The notes: generated from the letters alone by a model not told the origin. Positions 45,989 through 55,161 are shown, counted from the first letter of the stretch. The stretch is DNA of 64,000 bases from Cryomorpha sp963741985 (GCA_963741985.1 CAVUKD010000001.1:124001-188000); one strand, 5' to 3'. Numbers and translations: made by a program.

Positions 45989-46690
45989 TCAATCTGAAAA
46001 ACCGCTGTTAGCAAACCATTTTCCCTTAAATGTTGGAGTTTTCAACCCGACTGATAAGCGATTTAAAAAATCAGCTCTGGAAATTTCAACGGCGCCCATT
46101 CTCTCCAAATGAGGAGAATACACCTGACAATCAAATAATGTAAAACCAGAATTATCAAGCCATTGACATAAACGAATAAGAGCCATTTTTGATGCATTCT
46201 TTTTAAGGCTAAACATGCTTTCGCCAAAGAAAACACCACCGATACTTACGCCATAAAGTCCTCCTATTAGCTCATCTCGTCTATATAGCTCTGCACTATG
46301 GGCCATCCCAATCTCATGCAACCTGCTATATGCCTGAATCATATCCTTTGAAATCCAGGTTCCATTTTGATCCTTCCGATACACAGTCGCACACTGCCGA
46401 ATTACAGAGTCAAAATTGGTATCCAACCGAAAATCGAGTTCCGAATTATTGAGCGTTCGATGCATGCTTTTACTAATATGCACCCGGTCGGGAAAAAATA
46501 CACATCGTGGATCAGGGCTCCACCAGAGAATAGGCTCTCCTTCATTAAACCATGGAAAAAGTCCGTTCGAATAAGCTGTAAGAAGCCAATCTTCGGTGAG
46601 CCTTCCACCAATTGCAAGCAAACCTTCAGAATTAGCTTCCGTTGCCGGTGGAAATCCCAAGAATTCTTCGTCCAACTTGTAAATAGGCAT
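45989..46690 (-). CDS. aat: Leucyl/phenylalanyl-tRNA--protein transferase
   Basis: A 233-residue protein of the Aat family, which adds Leu or Phe to N-terminal Arg/Lys of proteins and so marks them for ClpAP degradation (N-degron pathway). Family blocks are clear: FPPATEANSEGLLAIGG, YSNGLFPWFNEGEPILWWSP, PDPRCVFFPDRVHISKS, AHSAELY and GVFFGESMFS. The length is normal. A -7 box lies just upstream. It is a single gene. Confidence 0.96.
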   Translation of the reverse strand: MPIYKLDEEFLGFPPATEANSEGLLAIGGRLTEDWLLTAYSNGLFPWFNEGEPILWWSPDPRCVFFPDRVHISKSMHRTLNNSELDFRLDTNFDSVIRQCATVYRKDQNGTWISKDMIQAYSRLHEIGMAHSAELYRRDELIGGLYGVSIGGVFFGESMFSLKKNASKMALIRLCQWLDNSGFTLFDCQVYSPHLERMGAVEISRADFLNRLSVGLKTPTFKGKWFANSGFSD

Positions 46691-46695
46691 GACTA

Positions 46696-46703
46696 CAAAG
46701 ATA
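46696..46703 (-). promoter_or_regulatory. -7 box for aat
   Basis: The minus strand reads TATCTTTG, matching TAnnTTTG, only 5 bases before the ATG at 46690, so the aat mRNA would be leaderless or nearly so. Confidence 0.45.
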
Positions 46704-47046
46704 GTCTTCCAAATTCTTCTATTAACCTGATTTCGAATATTCTTCCGAATTTAGAACGTTTGTAAATAGCTCCTTTGATAATTCAGGACACTTCGTTTTT
46801 CACCTATGTAAATTATAAAAGGCGTTTGAGAGATTGATCCACTTAGGCGAGACAGATTGCTTCAAAACTTTCCCTTATCAGTCTCGGCTAGCAACAGCAA
46901 GCGTTAATACCGGTATATTTCATTTACCTCACCCACCATAGAGCTATATCTTTGAAAACGAAACCTTGCGTTCAGATTGGCTTGCGAGTAGTATCTCAAT
47001 TTCTCTATAAAACTGAAAATCTGAAGAATAATTGAACTCAGGTTTC
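46704..47046. other. Intergenic region with an extra -7 box
   Basis: About 340 bases between aat and the NUDIX gene without a convincing gene. It contains TATCTTTG at 46947-46954 on the plus strand, exactly 100 bases before the identical box that serves the NUDIX gene. This may be a second promoter or the start of a small RNA of unknown kind. No terminator hairpin is seen between the two boxes. Confidence 0.45.
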
Positions 47047-47054
47047 TATCTTTG
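47047..47054 (+). promoter_or_regulatory. -7 box for the NUDIX gene
   Basis: TATCTTTG lies 4 bases before the GTG at 47059. A transcript from it would start about at the GTG, giving a leaderless or very short-leader mRNA. Confidence 0.45.
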
Positions 47055-47058
47055 TACG

Positions 47059-47706
47059 GTGGATGAAATAATTGAAGAAATTTCGAAAGCATTTTTAAAG
47101 CCTTTACCTGGTTGGGATGCCCAAAAACGGATGATCAATTACGATCGTCCGAAGGTCGACAACATTCAAGAAATTGATCCTCAAGCCCGTAAAAGTGCCG
47201 TTTTGGCTCTACTTTATCCCAAAGCTGGAGAAATATATACGGTATTGATTCTAAGAAATGTGTATGAGGGTACGCACAGTGGCCAGATTAGCTTTCCGGG
47301 AGGAAAACAAGAATCTGATGATTCTTCACTTTGGCAGACAGCACTCAGAGAGGCGAACGAAGAGGTGGGATTGAATCCAAATTCTGTTCAACAGCTTGGA
47401 ATTCTGACTCCCGTGTATATCCCTCCAAGCCGATTTCTGGTCACTCCTTATTTAGCTTACGCGAAAAGTGCACCGGCCTTCATTGCCGATCCTTTCGAAG
47501 TGCAACGAATCATAGAAACACCGGTAAATCTTTTTTTAGATGCAAATAAAATCGCCGAAAAAAAGATGTTCTTAAAATCCTTGGATAACTCGGTAACCGT
47601 AAAATATTACAATGTGGAAGGCGAAGTTTTGTGGGGTGCTACCGCAATGATAATTAGTGAGATATCAGAGATATTGCTTTCTACAAAACTCACCTTTCAA
47701 AAGTGA
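47059..47706 (+). CDS. NUDIX hydrolase, CoA pyrophosphatase-like
   Basis: A protein of about 216 residues with the full NUDIX box GGKQESDDSSLWQTALREAN followed by EEVG, and the preceding GTHSGQISFPGGK found in NudL-type coenzyme A pyrophosphatases, which split CoA to 4'-phosphopantetheine and 3',5'-ADP. The start is uncertain: GTG at 47059 gives VDEIIEEISKAFLKPLPG, like family N-termini, and fits the promoter. A TTG at 47032 would lie upstream of the -7 box. The first internal ATG (47131) would remove conserved residues. Confidence 0.88.
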   Translation: MDEIIEEISKAFLKPLPGWDAQKRMINYDRPKVDNIQEIDPQARKSAVLALLYPKAGEIYTVLILRNVYEGTHSGQISFPGGKQESDDSSLWQTALREANEEVGLNPNSVQQLGILTPVYIPPSRFLVTPYLAYAKSAPAFIADPFEVQRIIETPVNLFLDANKIAEKKMFLKSLDNSVTVKYYNVEGEVLWGATAMIISEISEILLSTKLTFQK

Positions 47707-47728
47707 TCGTAGGCAATGGACGAATCTA

Positions 47729-48544
47729 TTACTTTTTAAACCTCTCAATTACCTTTTGAGAAACCCCTGTAAAACTGAATCCACCATCGTGAAAGAGATT
47801 CTGCATGGTAACATATCGCGTAAGATCACTAAACATAGAAATCACATAATTCGCACAATCGACTGATCCGGCATTGCCAAGCGGACTCATATCATCGGCA
47901 TAAGCTACAAATTCATCAAACCCTTTTACACCGCTACCGGCGGTAGTAACTGTCGGTGACTGAGAAATAGTATTGATCCGTACTTTTTTCTTGGTTCCGT
48001 ATTGATAGCCGAAGCTCCTTGCAATGCTTTCCAACAGGGATTTTGCATCGGCCATATCATTGTAATCCGGGAAAACGCGCTGAGCAGCAATATAAGAGAG
48101 CGCCACTACAGATCCCCATTCATTGATAGCATCTTTTTCGTACGCCGTTTGTAATACACGGTGCAGACTCATGGCCGAAATGTCCAATGTCTTATGATAA
48201 AAATCATAATTCGTGCCGGTATAAGGCTTGCCTTTACGCACATTTGGGGACATACCGATAGAATGCAAAACAAAATCAACCGGACCGCCCAAATGTTCCA
48301 TTGCCTGATCAAAGAGCGCCGAAAGATCTTCCATGCTTGTGGCATCTGCCGGAATAACGCGTGCATTTCCGCATGATTCGGCAAGCTTGTTAATCTCGCC
48401 CATGCGCATCGCTATGGGTGCGTTGGTCAATACAAATTCGGCACCTTCTTCGTGAGCTTTTTCTGCCACTTTCCATGCAATCGACATCTCATTGAGTGCA
48501 CCGAAAATGATTCCTTTTTTTCCTTTGAGCAAATTATTGGCCAT
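47729..48544 (-). CDS. fabI: Enoyl-[acyl-carrier-protein] reductase (NADH)
   Basis: A 271-residue SDR-type enoyl-ACP reductase for the last step of each fatty acid elongation cycle. It has the FabI-type start LLKGKKGIIFGALNEMSIAW, HSIGMSP, and the catalytic Tyr-x6-Lys in YNDMADAK; NTISQSPTVTTAGSG follows. Length and motifs are normal. It is one of the main targets of triclosan-like inhibitors in the family. A -7 box lies just upstream and recN lies 52 bases away on the same strand. Confidence 0.96.
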   Translation of the reverse strand: MANNLLKGKKGIIFGALNEMSIAWKVAEKAHEEGAEFVLTNAPIAMRMGEINKLAESCGNARVIPADATSMEDLSALFDQAMEHLGGPVDFVLHSIGMSPNVRKGKPYTGTNYDFYHKTLDISAMSLHRVLQTAYEKDAINEWGSVVALSYIAAQRVFPDYNDMADAKSLLESIARSFGYQYGTKKKVRINTISQSPTVTTAGSGVKGFDEFVAYADDMSPLGNAGSVDCANYVISMFSDLTRYVTMQNLFHDGGFSFTGVSQKVIERFKK

Positions 48545-48565
48545 GGCTTTCTTAGTTTAAGTCCA

Positions 48566-48573
48566 CAAATATA
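48566..48573 (-). promoter_or_regulatory. -7 box for fabI
   Basis: The minus strand reads TATATTTG, matching TAnnTTTG, 21 bases before the ATG at 48544. A -33 TTG is not evident. Confidence 0.4.
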
Positions 48574-48596
48574 GAAAAATGGGTTACCTAAAATAC

Positions 48597-50255
48597 TTAA
48601 TTCTCCAGCAAGAGATCTTTCGCGTTTTGAAGTGCCGCTTGAGTGGTACTGGCTCCACTCAGCATTTGGGCGATTTCTACAACCCGCTCTTCCGGGTTAA
48701 GTCGCTCAATATGTGTATTTTCTTTTCCACTCGTCTTGCGTTTATATACTTTAAAATGAGCCGTGCCCTTTGAGGCTATTTGCGGAAGATGGGTTATACA
48801 AATCACTTGTAAATCCAGAGCCATTTCTTTCATTATGGTTCCCATGGCATTGGCCACCTCGCCCGAAACGCCAGTATCTATTTCATCAAAAAGAATGGTT
48901 TTCCTCTCAGTAGAATTGGCAGAAATATTCTTGATAGCCAGCATCAATCTGGAGAGCTCCCCACCCGAAGCCACATATTTCAGCGGTTCCGGTTTTCGCC
49001 CGGCATTCGCAGAGAAGCGCATTTCGATCGCATCAAACCCACGTTCTGACGGATCTTCGAGAGGAATAAGATCTATCTCAAAACGTGCCGCTTTCATGTT
49101 TAATACTTTGAGCACACTTTGAATTTCTTTAGAAAAGGAATCGAGAGTTTTTCGACGTTTATCGCTTAACTTCTTACCGGCTTCCGCCAAATTTTGGAAC
49201 TCAGTCAACGCCTTATTCTCAAGTTTTGCAATTCGCTCCTCGAGGTTGTCTGTTTCATCAAGGCGCGCCTGAAGTTCATTTCGTTTTTCTATAAGTTCTT
49301 GAACGCCATTAACCACATGTTTTTTTTCCAACCGAAAAATAATGGATCGCTTTTCCTCCAGTAGTTCCAGTTGCATCGGGTCGGCCTCTACCCCATCGCG
49401 CATTTGTTCGATTTCCTGAACGATATCGTCTATTTCAATATACACGCTTTGAAGCCTTTGGGCAATAACGGAATATCCTTTCGCTAAATGTGCTATGCGG
49501 TCTATACGTTCTTTTGACTCTTTAATACTTTGCAAAACAGCATTCTCTTGTTCACTCAGGAAGCCCGCCGATTCAGAAAGCGCCCTGGTAATATCTTCGG
49601 CATGTGCAAGCGTATTGTACTCTTCTTCAATGGATTCAGCATCCATGGTATCCAAATTTGCTTCCCGGAGTTCATTCAATTGAAAACGAATAAAATCGCT
49701 CTCATTTCTACTTTCAGTTGCCGCTTTTCTTGCAATTTCCAAGTCCCTACGGGTTGTTTTCCATTGCTGGAAGCACTCCTGATAGGATTTTAGTTCTTCG
49801 GCAGTTTGCGCATTTCGATCCACAACACTCAATTGAAATTTGGGATCATTTATTTGGATTGTTTGGTGCTGTGAATGAATATCGAGGAGGCGCATCCCAA
49901 TATCTTTCAGCACATTGAGCTTTACAGGTGTATCATTTATAAAAGCGCGGCTTTTGCCAGAGCTGAGGATCTCTCTTCGGATTAGCGTGATTTCCTCAAA
50001 GTCGATATCGTATTTGTCAAAAACCGATTCGAGCGATTTGTTGGTCAGATCAAAACTTCCCTCAACAATGCACTTTGCCATACCATCTTGCACCACTCTT
50101 GTTTCAGCACGATCGCCGATAAGCAAACCGAGCGCTCCGAGTATAATGGATTTCCCACTTCCAGTTTCACCGGTAAGAATATTTAAACCTCTGTCAAACT
50201 CAATTTCAAGTGATTCGATCAGTGCATAATTCTTGATGGAAAGGTGCTTTAACAT
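48597..50255 (-). CDS. recN: DNA repair protein RecN
   Basis: A 552-residue SMC-like ATPase acting in double-strand break repair. Walker A is GETGSGKS at residues 29-36, the long middle region is coiled coil with a central break, and the C-terminal lobe has the ABC signature ASGGELSRLML, Walker B TILFDEIDTGVSG and the switch ITHLPQIA. Length is as expected. It is the distal member of the conserved bamD-omega-coaBC-DUF4835-recN order, separated from DUF4835 by about 200 bases. Confidence 0.97.
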   Translation of the reverse strand: MLKHLSIKNYALIESLEIEFDRGLNILTGETGSGKSIILGALGLLIGDRAETRVVQDGMAKCIVEGSFDLTNKSLESVFDKYDIDFEEITLIRREILSSGKSRAFINDTPVKLNVLKDIGMRLLDIHSQHQTIQINDPKFQLSVVDRNAQTAEELKSYQECFQQWKTTRRDLEIARKAATESRNESDFIRFQLNELREANLDTMDAESIEEEYNTLAHAEDITRALSESAGFLSEQENAVLQSIKESKERIDRIAHLAKGYSVIAQRLQSVYIEIDDIVQEIEQMRDGVEADPMQLELLEEKRSIIFRLEKKHVVNGVQELIEKRNELQARLDETDNLEERIAKLENKALTEFQNLAEAGKKLSDKRRKTLDSFSKEIQSVLKVLNMKAARFEIDLIPLEDPSERGFDAIEMRFSANAGRKPEPLKYVASGGELSRLMLAIKNISANSTERKTILFDEIDTGVSGEVANAMGTIMKEMALDLQVICITHLPQIASKGTAHFKVYKRKTSGKENTHIERLNPEERVVEIAQMLSGASTTQAALQNAKDLLLEN

Positions 50256-50458
50256 GGTACAAATATGAGAAAATCTTGGATGATAAATTACAAATTGAAT
50301 TCGCAGTATTTATAGGCTATTAGGATTTTGTATGCTCCAGAACCGGAAGACTTCTTGAAATCTGCCAATTCTTTCTATTTTGGAAATTTAATAGCGTTAA
50401 CAATCTTCTGCGGCTCAGAATAACCTTCGAAATTTGTTGAATCGGTAGTGTAGATTTT

Positions 50459-51364
50459 CTATTTACCCTTCTGCATACGTTCGTATTTGGCCAGATTTCC
50501 GGGGTCGACTTTTGACAGAACTTCATATGCAGTATTGCGTTCTGCGTCAGGCGCTTTTTTGAAAATATTTACAATCTCATCGCTCTTTGCTGTAAAGAAC
50601 ATTTGGGTAACATACGCCATTGGTTTGATCCGGTGAATTTGATTGAAATTCTGAAGAGATGCCAATATCTTCTGACGGCCAATCTGCGCTTTATCACTCA
50701 TCACATCCAACCCTTCACGGTGGTATTGATAAAGTGTTTGACGTAAAGGCTCAAAAGTATTGTGGAGAATATCTTCCACAAGCCAGTAACGGTTTTTATC
50801 ACCTTCATATGCTTTCCACCCTCCATAATTTGAAACTTGTGCACTTTGCACAATTCGCTGTGCCTGTTGATAATACGGAGTACCCCCATTGAGTGAAAAG
50901 GTATCATAATCGTACCCTATAATCATATATGCATAGTATGCCAGGACGGATACCATATTGTTTTGAAACTGATCCGCATTAAAGTTAAACTGCGTATTGG
51001 GGAGGTAATCGAAAGTAAGATTCTTATCCTTTATATTTATAATTGGAGAATTATAATCTGTATTAAAAACAGGACGTGAAGAAATTACTTGAAGTTCCGC
51101 CTTATAGGTATTCGATGATGCACGTGCTTCAGTAATATTGATAATTAGACTACAATTGATTCGCTCTTCAATTGTGAATTTATCATTTGACCACCTACGG
51201 TTATTCATAAATTCAAAAACATCCTCCTTCAACTTGTCAAATATATCGGTATTGACCCCCTGAATACTGGGGTATATCACATCAACCTGGCAGTTAAGTT
51301 CCTGCGCTTTCGCGGAAATACCAATAAATGAGCTAAGGGCAAAGATTAAAAGGAAATGCTTCAT
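50459..51364 (-). CDS. DUF4835-family exported protein
   Basis: A 301-residue protein with a signal peptide ending ISAKAQ and the features of DUF4835: ELNCQVDVIYPSIQG at the mature start, FEFMNNRRWSNDKF, YYAYMIIGYDYDTFS and RYWLVEDILHNTFEP. The family is restricted largely to Bacteroidota and is always close to coaBC and recN; its function is unknown. The start overlaps the coaBC stop by four bases, so translation is coupled. Confidence 0.9.
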   Translation of the reverse strand: MKHFLLIFALSSFIGISAKAQELNCQVDVIYPSIQGVNTDIFDKLKEDVFEFMNNRRWSNDKFTIEERINCSLIINITEARASSNTYKAELQVISSRPVFNTDYNSPIINIKDKNLTFDYLPNTQFNFNADQFQNNMVSVLAYYAYMIIGYDYDTFSLNGGTPYYQQAQRIVQSAQVSNYGGWKAYEGDKNRYWLVEDILHNTFEPLRQTLYQYHREGLDVMSDKAQIGRQKILASLQNFNQIHRIKPMAYVTQMFFTAKSDEIVNIFKKAPDAERNTAYEVLSKVDPGNLAKYERMQKGK

Positions 51365-52563
51365 AAAAATTCTTCCATTAAGTAAGCAAATAGTTCGTTT
51401 GCGACTTTTCGTTTTGACATCAACTCCAAAGATAGATTTTTATTGTGGGTCACGAAGGTTACTTTGTTGGTATCATGACTGAATCCTGCTCCATCATCTC
51501 TCAACGAATTCAGTACAATCAAATCACAATTTTTCTCTTGAAGCTTCTTTGTGGCATTTTCAAGTGGATGCTCAGTTTCCAAAGCAAATCCAACGACAAT
51601 TTGTTTTTCGGTTTTTAGTGAGCCCGCTTTTTTGAGAATGTCGTCCGTTTTTTCAAGATCAATGCTAAAAAGATTATTCTGTTTTTTGATTTTCTCTCTT
51701 TGAACATTTTTTGGACGAAAATCGCCAACGGCAGCAGCGAAAATAGAAATTTGTGCGTGCGGAAATCGTTCAATGGTTTCATTAAACATTTCAGCAGCGG
51801 TCTCAACCCTTACAACTTCCACATCTTTGGGAACAGGCAAATCTACTGGTCCCGAAACAACACAGACCTGTGCGCCCAAGCGGGCTGCAGTTTCTGCAAG
51901 TGCATAGCCCATCTTACCGGTGCTCCGGTTGCCGATATACCGAACGGGATCAATTGGCTCGTGGGTAGGGCCTGCAGTTATGAGCACGCGTTTGTGGCGA
52001 AGTGGAGCACGGTCGCGTAAATAATTTTCTATAAAATGGAGAATATTCTCAGGTTCTGCCATGCGTCCGGTTCCGGAAAGGCCGCTTGCGAGTTCACCGG
52101 TTTCTGAAGGAACATGAATATTTCCGCGGTCACGGAGTGTTTCAATATTGCGCTGATTGGCGGCATGCGCATGCATATCCAGATCCATGGCCGGTGCGAA
52201 AAACACAGGGCACTTTGCGCTGAGATAGGTGGTAAGTAGAAGATTGTGGGCTGTACCCTGCGCCATCGAAGCCAAGGTATTTGCGGAAGCCGGAGCAATA
52301 ATCATCAAATCAGCCCAGAGACCTAATTCGACATGATTATTCCACATTCCTTTTTCAGAATCATTAATGAGTTTGTCGAGAACCGGCCGTTTGCTAAGTG
52401 TTGCAAAAGTAAGCGGTGTCACAAACTGGCTTGCTGCCGGAGTAAAAACAACCTGCACATCAGCACCGGCTTTAACGAGCTCGCGCACGAGAAAGGCCGA
52501 TTTGTACGCAGCAATACTTCCGGTTACACCAAGAAGTATGTGCTTACCAACGAGCAGTCCCAT
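51361..52563 (-). CDS. coaBC: Bifunctional phosphopantothenoylcysteine decarboxylase/synthase
   Basis: A 400-residue fused CoaC-CoaB enzyme of coenzyme A synthesis: it joins 4'-phosphopantothenate to cysteine (CTP-dependent) and then decarboxylates the product with FMN. The CoaC half has GVTGSIAAYKSAFLVREL and the active-site His in NNHVELGLW, plus APASANTLA. The CoaB half starts near residue 190 with ITAGPTHEPIDPVRYI and NRSTGKMGYALAE. It lies 6 bases after the omega gene and overlaps DUF4835. Confidence 0.97.
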   Translation of the reverse strand: MGLLVGKHILLGVTGSIAAYKSAFLVRELVKAGADVQVVFTPAASQFVTPLTFATLSKRPVLDKLINDSEKGMWNNHVELGLWADLMIIAPASANTLASMAQGTAHNLLLTTYLSAKCPVFFAPAMDLDMHAHAANQRNIETLRDRGNIHVPSETGELASGLSGTGRMAEPENILHFIENYLRDRAPLRHKRVLITAGPTHEPIDPVRYIGNRSTGKMGYALAETAARLGAQVCVVSGPVDLPVPKDVEVVRVETAAEMFNETIERFPHAQISIFAAAVGDFRPKNVQREKIKKQNNLFSIDLEKTDDILKKAGSLKTEKQIVVGFALETEHPLENATKKLQEKNCDLIVLNSLRDDGAGFSHDTNKVTFVTHNKNLSLELMSKRKVANELFAYLMEEFL

Positions 52564-52569
52564 AAGGTA

Positions 52570-52917
52570 CTATGCCTTGGAATCTACCGGAGTATCTTCC
52601 GTTTCTGTCGGTCGGCGGAAATAGATTTCATCATCGAGCATTTCCTGCACAGCAATTGCATGAGGCTTTGGTAGTCGTTCATAAAATTTTGAAATCTCGA
52701 TTTGCTCGCGATTTTCAAAAATTTCTTCGAGATTATCCTGAGTAGTAGCAAATTCCTGCAACTTCGCATTGAGTTCTTCTTTCATTTCATGGCCTATCTG
52801 GTTGGCACGTTTCGAAATGATAACGATAGACTCATAGATATTTCCCGTTTCTTTCTCAAGATCCTTTACATTCCGGGTTTGTGTAGTACGCGCGGCATTT
52901 GTGTTTTTGAAGTTCAT
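52570..52917 (-). CDS. rpoZ: RNA polymerase omega subunit (Bacteroidota type)
   Basis: A 115-residue protein matching the Bacteroidota omega-like subunit: ETGNIYESIVIISKRANQIG near residues 23-43 with the conserved RANQI, then a charged EELNAKLQEF segment and FYERLPKPHAIAVQEML. Omega helps assembly of the beta' subunit. Placement between bamD (14-base gap) and coaBC (6-base gap) is the usual one in this phylum. Confidence 0.9.
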   Translation of the reverse strand: MNFKNTNAARTTQTRNVKDLEKETGNIYESIVIISKRANQIGHEMKEELNAKLQEFATTQDNLEEIFENREQIEISKFYERLPKPHAIAVQEMLDDEIYFRRPTETEDTPVDSKA

Positions 52918-52931
52918 CCTTCCCTATTTTA

Positions 52932-53723
52932 TTAAAATTTCATTCTTTCAAGTTCGCGAATGGCATCCGCATAATATTCTTCAGCCTTTTTGATGTATTT
53001 GCTATCTTGATAAGTGTCGACAAATTTATGGTAATTTTCTATAGTATCGTTCAATCTTGCCTCCTTTTTAGACTCTACACTATTCATTGCTAAAAGATAG
53101 GAGCTTTTTACAATCAAAAATGCAACTTCTTCGCGGTGTGGGCTATCCGGAAAATCGCGTTTCATATTCTGTAGAGCGATGTTTGCACTTTTATAATTCT
53201 CAGTGAGATAGTACAATTTGGCATTGTCAAAAGCCTTGCGCTCCAACTTCTGGCGCAGCTCGTCCATCATATGATTCGTACTGTCCTTAAGCGAAGTAGA
53301 AGGATACTTATCCAGGAAATTTTGAAATTCATCAATCGACTGCGTGGTCTCCGTTTGGTCGAGGCTGCTAATCGGCGAATTCAAATAGCTGCAATAGGCT
53401 GTACGAAAAGATGCAATTTCCGATCGCGGACTTGTTGGATAGGTCTTCGCGAAATTCTTGTAATAATAGTTCGCAAAATAATAATCCTTTAACTGATAAT
53501 GACAGTCGGCAATGTAGAACTGAATCTCTTCGCTGCGGGCGCTACCGCGGAAAAGTGTCCCTAATTCATCAAATAGAGACAAGGCCTTATTGTATTCACC
53601 ATCTTCATAATATTCCTTTGCCTTGGAATATTTATACTCAATGTCGCTGCTTTTTAGCACTTTGCTGTATTCAGAACAGCTCGAGAGCAGAATTAAGGCA
53701 ATAAAAAATGTTAGGTTCCGCAA
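52932..53723 (-). CDS. bamD: Outer membrane assembly lipoprotein BamD
   Basis: A TPR-type lipoprotein of the BAM complex, which inserts beta-barrels into the outer membrane. With the TTG start at 53723 the product has 263 residues and a classic lipoprotein signal (RNLTFFIALILLSSC, Cys16). The frame is open to an ATG at 53786, but that codon lies upstream of the -7 box at 53742-53749 and would bury the signal peptide. BamD traits: YSKAKEYYEDGEYNKALSLF, then YHQLKDYYFANYYY-like TPR helices, FAKTYPTSPRSEIASFRTAY and DFPDSPHREEVAF. Confidence 0.9.
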   Translation of the reverse strand: MRNLTFFIALILLSSCSEYSKVLKSSDIEYKYSKAKEYYEDGEYNKALSLFDELGTLFRGSARSEEIQFYIADCHYQLKDYYFANYYYKNFAKTYPTSPRSEIASFRTAYCSYLNSPISSLDQTETTQSIDEFQNFLDKYPSTSLKDSTNHMMDELRQKLERKAFDNAKLYYLTENYKSANIALQNMKRDFPDSPHREEVAFLIVKSSYLLAMNSVESKKEARLNDTIENYHKFVDTYQDSKYIKKAEEYYADAIRELERMKF

Positions 53724-53741
53724 ATGTTCAAAAATATCGCG

Positions 53742-53749
53742 CAAAGATA
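53742..53749 (-). promoter_or_regulatory. -7 box for the bamD operon
   Basis: The minus strand reads TATCTTTG, matching TAnnTTTG. It predicts a transcript start near 53735, between the two possible bamD starts, and so supports the TTG at 53723. Confidence 0.5.
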
Positions 53750-53825
53750 GTACGATTTTAGAGATGTAAAAACCCTTTAACGGCACTTAACACAGAAAAT
53801 TGTTAATAGTTATTTCAACCTTATT

Positions 53826-53856
53826 TTGGTAAAAATCTTAATTAGCAGTACTTTTG
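53826..53856 (+). promoter_or_regulatory. Promoter for the SPT-like gene
   Basis: TTG at 53826-53828, a 20-base spacer and TACTTTTG at 53849-53856 match the Bacteroidota promoter in both elements and spacing. The predicted start is near 53863, about 25 bases before the ATG at 53888. Confidence 0.7.
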
Positions 53857-53887
53857 CACCCGAATTTTTGTATAACTCTACGCTAGT

Positions 53888-55135
53888 ATGGAAGACATTT
53901 TTGATAAAATAAAGAACAATCGTGGTCCTTTGGGACAACATGCAAAGGAATCACATGGCTACTTCACTTTTCCCAAACTGGAAGGTGATATAGGCAATAA
54001 AATGACCTTTAGGGGAAAAGAAGTATTGGTCTGGAGTATCAATAATTACCTCGGCTTTTCAAATCATCCCGAAGTGCGAAAAATAGACGCCGAATCGGCT
54101 GCCAAATGGGGGCTTGGTTATCCAATGGGAGCGCGTATAATGTCGGGACAGACTTCTCTACACGAAAAACTCGAAGCGGATCTTGCCGAGTTTATGCAAA
54201 AGGAAGATGCCTTTCTCCTCAATTATGGTTATCAGGGTTGCCAGTCGGCTATCGAAGCGCTTGTAGATCGTAACGACGTAATCGTTTATGACTCAGAATC
54301 TCATGCGTGTATGGTAGATGGGGTTCGCCTTCATCAAGGTAAACGATTTGTGTACCAGCACAATGATATGGAGAGCTTTGCCAAGCAACTTGAGCATGCC
54401 CGTAAATGGACTGCAAATACAGGAGGAGGAATTTTGGTTGTTACCGAAGGAGTATTCGGAATGGCCGGTGATCAGGGTAAAATTAAAGAAATTGTCGCTT
54501 TTAAGGATGAATACAAATTTCGCCTTTTTGTGGATGATGCACATGGTTTTGGTACAATTGGTGAGAATGGCCGGGGTGCCGGAGATTTCCAAGGTGTGCA
54601 GGACAAAATAGATGTGTATTTTGGAACTTTTGCGAAAGCTATGGCAAGTATAGGAGCCTTTGTTGCCGGTGATGAGCAGGTTATTGACTACCTCCGATAT
54701 AATATGCGTTCGCAGACTTTTGCGAAATCATTGCCAATGCCGATTGTTGAAGGTGCAATAAAACGCCTCGAAATGATGCGCACCCAGCCGGAACACAAAG
54801 AAAAACTTTGGAAAATAGCAACCGCGCTGCAGGAAGGTTTGCGTAAAGCCGGATTCGATCTTGGCGTTACCAATTCGGCTGTTACTCCAGTTTTCCTTAA
54901 GGGTTCGCTCGGAGAAGCTACCAATATTACGATGGACTTGCGTGAGAATTACAATATTTTCTGTTCTATCGTCGTTTATCCGGTGGTACCTAGAGAGGTG
55001 ATTATGCTCCGATTAATCCCCACTTCGGTTCACACACTCGAAGATGTAGAATACACAATCGAAACATTTAAGAAAGTAAAAGTAAAACTTGAAGCAGGTG
55101 AATACGAAGCTTCTGAAATAGTGAACTGGAAGTAA
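53888..55135 (+). CDS. Alpha-oxoamine synthase, serine palmitoyltransferase-like
   Basis: A 415-residue PLP enzyme of the alpha-oxoamine synthase family. Visible are WSINNYLGFSNHP, GARIMSGQTSLHEKLE, SHACMVDGVR, FVDDAHGFG (Asp217) and the PLP lysine Lys250 in TFAKAMASIGAF. Members join an amino acid with an acyl thioester and release CO2. In Bacteroidota the single-gene form most often is serine palmitoyltransferase, the first step of sphingolipid synthesis; related options are glycine C-acetyltransferase or the cysteate-using enzyme of sulfonolipid synthesis. Choice among these is inference. The gene has its own promoter and terminator. Confidence 0.85.
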   Translation: MEDIFDKIKNNRGPLGQHAKESHGYFTFPKLEGDIGNKMTFRGKEVLVWSINNYLGFSNHPEVRKIDAESAAKWGLGYPMGARIMSGQTSLHEKLEADLAEFMQKEDAFLLNYGYQGCQSAIEALVDRNDVIVYDSESHACMVDGVRLHQGKRFVYQHNDMESFAKQLEHARKWTANTGGGILVVTEGVFGMAGDQGKIKEIVAFKDEYKFRLFVDDAHGFGTIGENGRGAGDFQGVQDKIDVYFGTFAKAMASIGAFVAGDEQVIDYLRYNMRSQTFAKSLPMPIVEGAIKRLEMMRTQPEHKEKLWKIATALQEGLRKAGFDLGVTNSAVTPVFLKGSLGEATNITMDLRENYNIFCSIVVYPVVPREVIMLRLIPTSVHTLEDVEYTIETFKKVKVKLEAGEYEASEIVNWK

Positions 55136-55161
55136 CATTCGTTTTTCTAATCACAATCTTT

